From Naasia sp. (GTDB taxonomy: Bacteria; Actinomycetota; Actinomycetes; Actinomycetales; Microbacteriaceae), in NCBI RefSeq assembly GCF_025465545.1, contig NZ_JAODMK010000014.1, positions 1 through 59,930 on the forward strand: a stretch of 59,930 nucleotides of DNA, in the 5' to 3' direction. Made by a program: the position numbers and the translations under genes. The notes under the pieces were generated by a model. It saw only the letters and a program-made list of their open reading frames with translations, was not told where the DNA came from and made no database searches. This document shows, one piece after another, positions 40,106 to 47,734 of this stretch. Positions within the stretch are counted from its first letter, which is position 1. Each line of letters opens with the position of its first letter.

Positions 40106-40509
40106 TGGGCGCCTCCGCCCTGCGGCTCGAGCGGGACATCGATCGCATCACCGCCGGCTGGCTCGCCGACCTCGCCACCTGGACGCTCGACCCCGACGCC
40201 GGCGAGACGGGAACCTGCACGCTCTGCCTGCACTACGCCGAGCGGTGGCAGCTCGACGAGGTGCCGCACGCGCTGCTGCACCTGCTGACCCTTCCCGTTG
40301 AGGGTGCCGTCGTGGACTACGCGTCCGAATCGTTCGGCGAGCGCCGCGGCGCGGTGTCGGCCGGATCGCTCCGGAATCTCGCGTCCCGGCAGGCGTCGCT
40401 GCGCGTCCTCGCCCAGCACTCCGCGATCGCCTGGGCTCTCAGCGCTTACGTGGAGCCCCAGATCCGGCGGCTCGCCGCGCGTCTGCTGGAGGAGATCGAT
40501 GCCCGCTAG
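40105..40509 (+). CDS. Pilus-locus protein with C-x2-C-x13-H-x3-H motif (short paralogue)
   Basis: A 134-residue homologue of the protein at 37924-38496. Shared features are ERDIDR near the N-terminus, CTLCLHYA with VPHALLH giving exactly the same C-x2-C-x13-H-x3-H spacing, and the C-terminal helix AYVEPQIRRLA. The central 60 or so residues of the longer paralogue are missing. No signal peptide or membrane segment. The ATG overlaps the pilT stop (TGATG), so the two are translationally coupled and probably act together. The function is unknown. Possible roles are an adaptor for the ATPases or a zinc-stabilised scaffold; both are inference. Confidence 0.8.
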   Translation: MGASALRLERDIDRITAGWLADLATWTLDPDAGETGTCTLCLHYAERWQLDEVPHALLHLLTLPVEGAVVDYASESFGERRGAVSAGSLRNLASRQASLRVLAQHSAIAWALSAYVEPQIRRLAARLLEEIDAR

Positions 40510-40648
40510 GAAGCCGGACCGCGGCGCTGGCCCCTCTAAGGGCGGCACGACAACGGGGGATCGCCCCCGCCGTACGCCCCCGGATACCGTGAGCCACAGC
40601 CTGGAAGGGGACTACCTTCCCGGGGGACGCGGATTTGAAGAGGTACTC
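40510..40648 (+). other. Short gene-free stretch before pilB
   Basis: Codon use in the pilB frame across this stretch is unlike the rest of the gene (AGG, TCT, ACA, TTT, GTA), which argues it is untranslated despite an in-frame ATG at 40499. It contains CGGGGG-ATCG-CCCCCG (40555-40570) and GGAAGG...CCTTCC (40602-40619) hairpins, perhaps a leader for separate control of pilB. Confidence 0.45.
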
Positions 40649-42313
40649 GTGACATCGCTCACCGAAGTCCTGGTCGTGCGCGGACATCTTCCGGTGGATG
40701 CGATCGACCGGATCGGGCCCGACTCGGACGATGAGTCGCGCGTCCGCCAGTACCTGGCCGAAGGGGCGGTGACGCCCGCTCAGGTCGCCATGGCCCGCGC
40801 CTCTCAGCTCGGCTTCGCCTTCGTCGAGCTCGCCGAGCGAACCGCGGACGCCGGAGCGCTCGCCCTCGTGCCGTCCACCCTCTGCCGCCGGCACGCCGTG
40901 CTGCCGATCGCGATCGAGCAGGGCCGACTCGTGCTCGCGATGAGCGACCCGAACGACGTCCTCGCCCTCGACGACGTGCGCGCCGCCGCCGCGATGCCGA
41001 TCCGTCCCGCCGTCGCCGAGCACGCCGACCTGATGTCCGCCATCGACCGGTTCTACCGGGCCGACGGCGAGCTCAACGACCTCACCACGTCCTTCGAGCG
41101 CGACAGCGCCGCGGGCGGCAACGACATCAGCATCGCGGAGTCCGGTGACGACGACGCGCCCATCGTGCGCTTCGTCAACCTGCTCGTGAGCCAGGCCATC
41201 AAGGACAACGCGTCCGACATCCACATCGAGCCGGGCGAGGAGGAGCTCCGCGTCCGCTACCGGATCGACGGGGTGCTGCACGAGGTGCAGCGCGCTCCCC
41301 GCAACATCCAGGCCGGCGTCATCTCCCGGCTCAAGATCATGTCGGAGATCAACATCGCCGAGCGCCGGCGCCCCCAGGACGGGCGCATGTCCGTCTCGCA
41401 CGAGGGACGCCAGATCGACCTCCGCGTCGCCACCCTCCCCACCGTGTGGGGCGAGAAGGTGGTCATGCGCATCCTGGACAATTCGAACACCAAGCGCAGG
41501 ATGAGCGAGCTGCACCTGCTCGAGCGCAACTTCGAGACCTACGAGCGCGCCTACACCAAGCCGTACGGGATGATCCTCGTCACGGGGCCGACGGGCTCCG
41601 GCAAGTCGACCACGCTCTACACGACGCTGCACGCCGTCGCCCGCCCTGAGATCAACGTGATCACGGTGGAGGACCCGGTGGAGTACCGCATGGAGGGCAT
41701 CAACCAGGTGCAGGTGAACCCGAAGGCGGGCCTCACCTTCGCCAGCGCCCTCCGCTCGATCCTCCGCTCCGACCCCGATGTGGTCCTGCTCGGCGAGATC
41801 CGGGACAAGGAGACCGCGCAGATCGCGATCGAGGCGTCCCTCACCGGACACCTCGTGCTCTCGACGCTGCACACCAACGACGCCCCGAGTGCCGTGACCC
41901 GCCTCATCGAGATGGACATCGAGCCCTTCCTGGTGGGCTCCGCCCTCGACTGCGTGGTCGCCCAGCGACTCGCCCGCCGGCTCTGCGAGAAGTGCAAGGC
42001 GCCCTACGCGGTGCCCGCCGCCGAACTGCGCCTCCTCGGATTCCCCGAGCGGCTGCTCGACGCGGACGGCCCGATGTACCGTGCGGTCGGCTGCGCCGCC
42101 TGCTCCGGCACCGGCTACCGCGGACGGCTCGCCGTGCACGAGGTCATGGAGGTCAGCGAGCAGATCGAGCGACTCGCGGTGAGCCGGGCCTCGAGCGCCG
42201 AGATCGCGCGGACCGCGCAGTCGGAGGGCATGATCACGCTTCGCCAGGACGGCTGGGCCAAGGTCCGCGCCGGGCTGACGAGCGTCGACGAGGTATTGCG
42301 CGTCGTCGCCTGA
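40649..42313 (+). CDS. pilB: Type IV pilus assembly ATPase PilB
   Basis: A 554-residue PilB/GspE-type extension ATPase. The N-terminal N1 domain (about residues 1-145, with QLGFAFVELAERT and MSDPNDVLALDDV) precedes the conserved core: ASDIHIEPGEEELRVRYRIDG, GPTGSGKSTTLYTTL (Walker A), TVEDPVEYRMEGINQVQV (Asp-box), VVLLGEIRDKETAQIA (Walker B) and HLVLSTLHTNDAP (His-box). The tetra-cysteine zinc site is CEKC and CAAC. It drives pilus extension by polymerising pilins with PilC. I prefer the GTG at 40649 (GAAGAGG upstream, family-typical length); the ATG at 40499 would add 50 residues of atypical codon use. Confidence 0.93.
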   Translation: MTSLTEVLVVRGHLPVDAIDRIGPDSDDESRVRQYLAEGAVTPAQVAMARASQLGFAFVELAERTADAGALALVPSTLCRRHAVLPIAIEQGRLVLAMSDPNDVLALDDVRAAAAMPIRPAVAEHADLMSAIDRFYRADGELNDLTTSFERDSAAGGNDISIAESGDDDAPIVRFVNLLVSQAIKDNASDIHIEPGEEELRVRYRIDGVLHEVQRAPRNIQAGVISRLKIMSEINIAERRRPQDGRMSVSHEGRQIDLRVATLPTVWGEKVVMRILDNSNTKRRMSELHLLERNFETYERAYTKPYGMILVTGPTGSGKSTTLYTTLHAVARPEINVITVEDPVEYRMEGINQVQVNPKAGLTFASALRSILRSDPDVVLLGEIRDKETAQIAIEASLTGHLVLSTLHTNDAPSAVTRLIEMDIEPFLVGSALDCVVAQRLARRLCEKCKAPYAVPAAELRLLGFPERLLDADGPMYRAVGCAACSGTGYRGRLAVHEVMEVSEQIERLAVSRASSAEIARTAQSEGMITLRQDGWAKVRAGLTSVDEVLRVVA

Positions 42314-42351
42314 CGACGCGCAGAGCGACCATGACCTGGGGGGACAGTCGC

Positions 42352-43776
42352 ATGGACGATTCGATGCAGACGGGCGGACGCCCGCGCTCGCACACCGTGT
42401 GGGACGTCGGCGTGGAGGACACTCCTGTCGGTGCCGACTACGTGGGCAACCGCCCGGGGGAGACCCGCGGGCGGCGTGCCGCCGTGGTGGACGACGCGAC
42501 CCTGGTGGCCGCGGTGGCCGCCGCCGAGTCGGAGCCTGAGGACGACGACCTGGTGGAAGACCTCACCGATCGGCTCAATGCCGTGGCGGCCCCTCCCGTG
42601 CCGGAGAGCCGGTTCGACGTGGCTCGCGGACCGGAGGCCGCCCTCCAGGCGGCGCTCCGCGAGGTCGTCTCCCGCGGCGCCTCGGACCTGCACCTCGGCG
42701 CGGACGCCGCCCCGAAGGTGCGTGTCGACGGCGCCCTGATCTCCCTGCCCGACGCTCCCGTCTGGTCGGGGAGCGAGGTGGGCGCCGTGCTGCGCTCGAT
42801 CATGACCGAGGCGCAGCGACTGCGCTTCGGCACGGAGCTCGAGCTCGACTTCGCCTACTCGCTCTCCACCGAGTACCGCTTCCGCGTCAACGTCTACCAG
42901 CAGCGCGACTCCATGGGGGCCGCCTTCCGGCTCATCCCCACCGAGATCCGCACCCTCGGCGACCTGGGCATCCCGGACGCGGTCGCCCGGTTCGCCCAGC
43001 TGCCGCGCGGCCTGGTCCTCGTCACCGGCCCGACCGGCTCCGGCAAGTCGACGACCCTCGCGGCGCTCATCGACCTCGCGAACCGCACCCGCAGCGACCA
43101 CATCATGACGGTGGAGGACCCGATCGAGTTCCTGCACACCAACAAGAAGTCGCTCGTGAACCAGCGCGAAGTGGGCGCGGACACGCACAGCTTCTCCGCG
43201 GCCCTCAAGCATGTGCTTCGCCAGGACCCGGACATCATCCTCATCGGCGAGCTCCGCGACCTGGAGACGATCAGCGTGGCCCTGACCGCCGCCGAGACCG
43301 GCCACCTCGTGTTCGCGACCCTGCACACCCAGGACGCGCCGCAGACCATCGACCGGATCATCGACGTGTTCCCGCCCGCCCAGCAGGGCCAGGTGCGCGC
43401 GCAGCTCGCGGGCACCCTGCAGGGAGTCGTCTCGCAGATCCTCGTGCGCCGGGCGAGCGGCGCCGGCCGCGCCGTCGCCACCGAGGTGCTCGTCACCACT
43501 CCGGCCGTCGCGAATCTGATCCGTGAGGGCAAGACCTTCCAGATCTCCTCGAGCATGCAGGCGGGGCGCGACCTCGGCATGCACACGCTCGACCAGCGCC
43601 TCGCCGAGCTCGTCACCGCGGGCGTCATCACGCGGCAGGCCGCCGCCGAGAAGGCGCACGACCTCGAGGGGCTCAGCCGCATCCTGGGCCGCTCGGGCGC
43701 GGGCATGGGTGACCTGGACCTCGGCTACGAGACGACCGAGCGCCGAGTGGAACTCACGTCAGAGGGACGCGGCTGA
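42352..43776 (+). CDS. pilT: Type IV pilus PilT-type ATPase (second copy)
   Basis: A 474-residue PilT-type ATPase. A variable acidic N-terminal extension of about 100 residues (AAVAAAESEPEDDDLVEDL) precedes the canonical core: GASDLHLGADAAPKVRVDG, GPTGSGKSTTLAALI, TVEDPIEFLHTNKKS, IILIGELRDLETI and HLVFATLHTQDAP, then TPAVANLIREGKTFQI. It is closer to textbook PilT than the first copy. Two retraction-type ATPases in one locus recall PilT/PilU pairs of other bacteria. The ATG at 42352 follows a GGGGGGA site; an ATG at 42331 would lengthen it by seven residues. pilC begins within its stop (TGATG). Confidence 0.92.
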   Translation: MDDSMQTGGRPRSHTVWDVGVEDTPVGADYVGNRPGETRGRRAAVVDDATLVAAVAAAESEPEDDDLVEDLTDRLNAVAAPPVPESRFDVARGPEAALQAALREVVSRGASDLHLGADAAPKVRVDGALISLPDAPVWSGSEVGAVLRSIMTEAQRLRFGTELELDFAYSLSTEYRFRVNVYQQRDSMGAAFRLIPTEIRTLGDLGIPDAVARFAQLPRGLVLVTGPTGSGKSTTLAALIDLANRTRSDHIMTVEDPIEFLHTNKKSLVNQREVGADTHSFSAALKHVLRQDPDIILIGELRDLETISVALTAAETGHLVFATLHTQDAPQTIDRIIDVFPPAQQGQVRAQLAGTLQGVVSQILVRRASGAGRAVATEVLVTTPAVANLIREGKTFQISSSMQAGRDLGMHTLDQRLAELVTAGVITRQAAAEKAHDLEGLSRILGRSGAGMGDLDLGYETTERRVELTSEGRG

Positions 43777-45011
43777 TGTCGACGACCGCAGTCCGGACCT
43801 ACGTGCACCGGAGCCGCAACTCCTCGGGCAAGCTCATCAAGGGCAAGCTCGACGCCCCCAGCGAGTCGGCCGCCCTCGGCAAGCTCCGCACCATGGGCCT
43901 CGCGCCGGTCGCGATCGGCGAGTGGACCCGGGGCACCGGCCTGCAGCGCGAGATCGAGATCCCCGGGCTGAGCAAGGGCGTGGGCCTCAAGGACCTCGCC
44001 GTGGTCAGCCGGCAGCTCGCGACCATGCTCTCGGCGGGACTGTCGCTGCTGCGGACCCTCACGATCCTCGGCTCGCAGACCGACAACAAGAAGCTCGCCG
44101 GCATCCTCGCCAAGGTCACCGAGGACGTGGAGACGGGAACGGCCTTCTCGGTCGCGCTCGCGGCCCACCCCAAGGTCTTCCCGCCGCTGATGATCAACAT
44201 GATCCGCGCGGGCGAGACCGGCGGCTTCCTCGACTCGGCCCTCGCCTCGATCGCCACCAACTTCGAGAAGGAGGCGAAGCTGCGCGCGCAGATCAAGTCC
44301 GCCATGACCTATCCGGTGATGGTGCTCCTGATGTCGCTCGTCGCCGTCATCGCGATGCTCCTCTTCATCGTGCCGGTGTTCCAGAACATGTTCGAAGGGC
44401 TCGGCGGGCAGCTGCCGCTGCCCACGATGGCACTCGTCGTGCTGTCCCAGAACATGGTGTGGGCACTGCCGCTCCTGCTCGTGATCACCGTGGCCGGCGG
44501 ATTCTGGTGGCGTGCGAACAAGCACAAGGAAGCCGTCCGCAAGCTGGTGGACCCCGTGAAGCTCAAGATGCCGGTCTTCGGCGCGCTCGCGACGAAGATC
44601 GCCGTCGCCCGCTTCACCCGCAACTTCTCCGACATGATCGGCGCCGGCGTGCCCATCCTCACCGCGCTGAACGTCGTCGGCTCCACCTCCGGCAACTGGG
44701 TGCTCGAGACGGCCGCCCACAACATGGGGGAGTCCGTGCGCCAGGGCCGGCCCATCGCCGAGCAGCTGGCCCAGGAGAAGGTGTTCCCGCCCATGGTGAC
44801 CCAGATGGTCGCGGTGGGTGAGGACTCCGGGGCGCTCGAGACGATGCTGCTCAAGGTGAGCGAGTTCTACGACGCCGAGATCGAGGCGACCACCGCGGCG
44901 CTCACCTCGCTCATCGAGCCCCTGCTCATCGCCTTTCTCGGTGTGGTCGTCGGCGGAATGATCGTCGCCCTCTACATGCCTATCTTCAATATCGCCACGC
45001 TCGTCCACTGA
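43776..45011 (+). CDS. pilC: Type IV pilus inner-membrane platform protein PilC (T2SS F family)
   Basis: A 411-residue platform protein with two GspF domains. The first cytoplasmic domain contains FSRQLATML-like sequence (VVSRQLATMLSAGLSLLRTL), followed by MTYPVMVLLMSLVAVIAMLL as membrane segment 1. A second membrane segment follows near residue 235, then the second GspF domain (FTRNFSDMIGAGVPILTAL) and a C-terminal membrane segment (LIAFLGVVVGGMIVALYM). It links PilB and PilT rotation or movement to pilin insertion. It is coupled to the preceding pilT by TGATG overlap and lies about 190 bp before the major pilin gene. Confidence 0.93.
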   Translation: MSTTAVRTYVHRSRNSSGKLIKGKLDAPSESAALGKLRTMGLAPVAIGEWTRGTGLQREIEIPGLSKGVGLKDLAVVSRQLATMLSAGLSLLRTLTILGSQTDNKKLAGILAKVTEDVETGTAFSVALAAHPKVFPPLMINMIRAGETGGFLDSALASIATNFEKEAKLRAQIKSAMTYPVMVLLMSLVAVIAMLLFIVPVFQNMFEGLGGQLPLPTMALVVLSQNMVWALPLLLVITVAGGFWWRANKHKEAVRKLVDPVKLKMPVFGALATKIAVARFTRNFSDMIGAGVPILTALNVVGSTSGNWVLETAAHNMGESVRQGRPIAEQLAQEKVFPPMVTQMVAVGEDSGALETMLLKVSEFYDAEIEATTAALTSLIEPLLIAFLGVVVGGMIVALYMPIFNIATLVH

Positions 45012-45053
45012 GCCGCTATTGGATCGGATCCCCCCCGGACCAGGGGCGGGTCG

Positions 45054-45097
45054 CCCCCCATTTTGGGCGTGCCATCAGGGTAAAAACCCCCCATTCG
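45054..45097 (+). promoter_or_regulatory. Paired CCCCCCATT elements upstream of the major pilin
   Basis: CCCCCCATT occurs at 45054-45062 and again at 45087-45095 (extended to CCCCCCATTCG), the latter identical over 11 bases to the element at 37699. The following 45100-45200 is AT-rich for this genome and should hold the pilin promoter and leader; a -10 box cannot be chosen with confidence. Confidence 0.4.
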
Positions 45098-45203
45098 CGG
45101 TCTGGGTAATGCCCCTTCATCGGAATAGTTTGTGCTTTGTCGAATAAGGCCTGGGGAAGAGGCCATTTCGACTACATCTACCAACCGAATGGGGAAACTC
45201 GAA

Positions 45204-45608
45204 ATGAACCGCATCGCTGACGCGCTCGCCCGTCACCGCGACCGCGTCAAGAAGGGTGATGAGGGCTTCACCCTCATCGAGCTTCTGGTGGTCGTCATCA
45301 TCATCGGCATCCTGGCCGCCATCGCCATCCCGATCTACATCGGGGTGCAGGACAACGCCAAGGACTCCGCGGCGAAGTCCGACCTCACCAACGCGAAGAC
45401 CGCAGCAGTGGCGTTCTGGACCGACAAGGGCACCTCCACCGCCCTGCCGGCGCTCAACACGCTCGGCTCCTACGGCTACAGCAAGAGCTCGACTGCTGAC
45501 CTGGTCTTCACGGGCAACTCCAGCGCGTTCTGCATCTCCGCGCTGAGCAACGCCAACCACACGTTCCACATCACTCAGGCCGCCGGCGTGCTCGACGGCC
45601 CCTGCTAG
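45204..45608 (+). CDS. pilA: Major type IV pilin
   Basis: A 134-residue prepilin. A 21-residue basic leader ends in KKGDEG, the prepilin peptidase cuts after this Gly, and the mature protein begins FTLIELLVVVIIIGILAAIA with Glu at +5. The mature chain of 113 residues has the usual long N-terminal helix then a small globular part with two Cys residues (FCISAL and the C-terminal GPC) that probably form the disulfide loop. This looks like the main pilus subunit: small, single gene, followed by a strong hairpin. The ATG at 45204 is chosen; an ATG at 45189 adds five residues. Confidence 0.92.
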   Translation: MNRIADALARHRDRVKKGDEGFTLIELLVVVIIIGILAAIAIPIYIGVQDNAKDSAAKSDLTNAKTAAVAFWTDKGTSTALPALNTLGSYGYSKSSTADLVFTGNSSAFCISALSNANHTFHITQAAGVLDGPC

Positions 45609-45621
45609 ATCCCAGCACCAA

Positions 45622-45657
45622 GCCTGTGGGGCGTCGCGAACGCGACGCCCCACAGGC
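45622..45657 (+). terminator. Perfect 16-bp hairpin after the major pilin
   Basis: GCCTGTGGGGCGTCGC (45622-45637) and its exact complement (45642-45657) enclose a GAAC loop. It lies 13 bp past the pilin stop and 47 bp before the next gene. It has no T-run and may act as a partial terminator or as an RNA-stabilising 3' end that lets the major pilin outnumber the minor ones. Confidence 0.7.
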
Positions 45658-45704
45658 GTACCAGCACCACTCCGCGCACCCGACCGCACCCGAGGAGGTG
45701 AACC

Positions 45705-47054
45705 GTGGTCGAATCTGCCGAGAAGCCGGACGACTCCGGCTTCACCCTCGTCGAGGTCATCATCGCCATGATGGTGTTCGCGCTCATCGCGCTCGGCGTG
45801 GGCTACTCCACGATCACCACTCTGCGGATGGCCGCGGACACCCGAGCGCGTGAGGTCGCAGCCAACCTCGCCTCCGGTGAGATCGACTCGGTCCGCGCGG
45901 CGGCGGACCCCTTCACCGTCTACGACGCGACCCGCTCGGTGAGCGTGGGGGGCACCACCTACACGATCGCGCGCGACGCCGGCTGGGTCTCCGCTACCGG
46001 CACGACCGGCGGCTGCGGCACGGGCACCGGGAACCTCCAGTACAAGCGGGTCAACGTCGCGGTGTCCTGGACCAGCCAGCTCACCTCGACCCCGGCCGCC
46101 CACGCAGATACCCTGCTCGCGCCCAACACCCGGCTCACCGACCCCCACTACGGCTCGGTTCTCGTCTCGGTGCTCGGCGTCGACGGGACAGGCGCCAGCG
46201 GCGTCTCGGTCAGCGTGACCCCTCAGGGCGGCGGCTCCCCGCTGACCCAGCCGGTGGCCGCCACCGACATGGACGGCTGCACCTACGCCTTCAAGGTCGC
46301 TCCTGGCACCTACAGCGTCTCGATCTTCCGCTCGGCCTCCGTCGATGTCGACCAGCAGACCTCGCCCGCCCAGACCATCTCGGTGCAGGCCGGCCAGTCC
46401 AGCTCCGCCGCCTTCCAGTACGACTACTCGGGCACGCTCACGGTGGCGTACGGACCGGACACCGCTCCGGCGCGGATCCTGCCATCGAACCTCGTCAGCA
46501 CCTACTTCAGCAGCTATGGGATGAGCCGCGTCCCGGGGACCCCGGGAAGCGTCGCGCTGCACCCGATCCCGTCCGGCTACACCGCCGTGGCGGGGGGCTA
46601 CGTGGCGGCCGGGGACTCGAGCGCGGGCTGCCTCTCGGTCGACAGCGGGGCGTGGACCGCGGGCACCGTCGGCGGGAAGGCGCTCGCCGCCGGATCCCGC
46701 GCCCCTGCCGTCGCCGCACCTCCGGCAGGCGCCTCCACCTCCCCGGTCCGCGTCCCGATGGGCGCGCTCGTCGTCACCGCCGCCGCCGGGGCCTCCGACG
46801 TCCGGGTGATCTCCGCCGCCGCTCCCGTGGGCACGGGGGATCCCGGCTGCTCGGTGCCGCAGACCTTCACCTACACCGTGCCCGCGTCCGGCTCCTACAC
46901 GCTCGCGGTGCCCTTCGGGTCCTGGACCGTGGAGGAGTTCACCGGGGGCGTCTGGAAGCCGGTGCCCGCGGCCCGCTGCACCGTTCCGACCAACGCGGCC
47001 GGTCCCACGGTGACCGGCGCCGTCGTCACCGTCGACCCGAGGAAGCTCGCATGA
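45705..47054 (+). CDS. Large minor pilin with Ig-like domains
   Basis: A 449-residue protein with a class III signal: PDDSG then FTLVEVIIAMMVFALIALGV (Phe+1, Glu+5). After the N-terminal helix come two or more Gly/Ser/Thr-rich beta domains. One (about residues 145-225, with VSVLGVDGTGASGVSVSV and APGTYSVSIFRS) looks like a carboxypeptidase-regulatory or Ig-like module, and a second domain is about 310-440. Its size makes it a candidate pilus-tip or adhesive subunit. The GTG at 45705 has GAGGAGGTG immediately upstream. The next gene overlaps by ATGA, so three minor pilins and the peptidase are one operon. Confidence 0.85.
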   Translation: MVESAEKPDDSGFTLVEVIIAMMVFALIALGVGYSTITTLRMAADTRAREVAANLASGEIDSVRAAADPFTVYDATRSVSVGGTTYTIARDAGWVSATGTTGGCGTGTGNLQYKRVNVAVSWTSQLTSTPAAHADTLLAPNTRLTDPHYGSVLVSVLGVDGTGASGVSVSVTPQGGGSPLTQPVAATDMDGCTYAFKVAPGTYSVSIFRSASVDVDQQTSPAQTISVQAGQSSSAAFQYDYSGTLTVAYGPDTAPARILPSNLVSTYFSSYGMSRVPGTPGSVALHPIPSGYTAVAGGYVAAGDSSAGCLSVDSGAWTAGTVGGKALAAGSRAPAVAAPPAGASTSPVRVPMGALVVTAAAGASDVRVISAAAPVGTGDPGCSVPQTFTYTVPASGSYTLAVPFGSWTVEEFTGGVWKPVPAARCTVPTNAAGPTVTGAVVTVDPRKLA

Positions 47055-47734
47055 GCCGGCTGCAGCGCCGGCTGCGCGCCGAGGACTCCGGCATCGGCAT
47101 GGTCGAGCTCCTCGTCTCGATGATGCTCAGCGCCATCCTGCTCGCGCTCGTCGGCACCATGTTCGTCAACGTGGCGCACGCCACCATCGACGCCAACCGC
47201 ACGCGCGAAGGCAGCACCTCCGCCGCGAACATCGCCAACGCCCTGAGCAAGGTCGTGCGCTCCTCGGTCCGCAACGCCGTATCCGGCCAGGCGAATCCGG
47301 ACCCCGGGGTCCTCGCCGGAACCCCGGACAGCATCACCGTGTACTCCCTGGTCGATGCCGATTCGGCGGCACCCGCGCCGGTCAAGGTCCGCTTCCGGGT
47401 GAGCGGCGGCGAGCTGATCGAGGAGCGCTGGAGCGCCACCGCGGGCGGCGGCTACTGGACCTTCGGCTCCGGAGCGGCAGAGACCAGCAGGATCCTCGGC
47501 GGCACCGTCGTCGCCCCGACCGGCTCCGAGGAGCCGCTCTTCGTCTACCTCGACGCGGCCGGAGCGCAGATCCCCGCCGCCGACTCCGGCCTCACCGCTG
47601 CCCAGAGGGAGACGGTCGCCGCCGTCAAGGTCAGCGTGCGCGTGCGGCCGGCCTCCGCGGCGGATGCCAAGACCGTGGTCCTGCAGAACACGATCGGCCT
47701 CCCCAACATCGGCACGACGGCGCAGGCCCGCTGA
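47051..47734 (+). CDS. Minor pilin
   Basis: A 227-residue prepilin-like protein. RAEDSG precedes IGMVELLVSMMLSAILLALVG: Gly before the cut, Ile at +1, Glu at +5, then a hydrophobic helix. The globular part contains SITVYSLVDAD and a C-terminal AAVKVSVRVRPAS strand, similar in layout to PilW/GspJ-type minor pilins. It is coupled by ATGA to the large minor pilin upstream and by TGATG to the next gene. It should be part of the initiating tip complex. Confidence 0.85.
   Translation: MSRLQRRLRAEDSGIGMVELLVSMMLSAILLALVGTMFVNVAHATIDANRTREGSTSAANIANALSKVVRSSVRNAVSGQANPDPGVLAGTPDSITVYSLVDADSAAPAPVKVRFRVSGGELIEERWSATAGGGYWTFGSGAAETSRILGGTVVAPTGSEEPLFVYLDAAGAQIPAADSGLTAAQRETVAAVKVSVRVRPASAADAKTVVLQNTIGLPNIGTTAQAR

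Noticed and set aside
40499-40648. ATG at 40499 with GGAGGAG upstream as the pilB start
   Set aside because: The added 50 codons use codons rare in this genome and extend beyond normal PilB length; the upstream GGAGGAG also encodes the end of the preceding protein.
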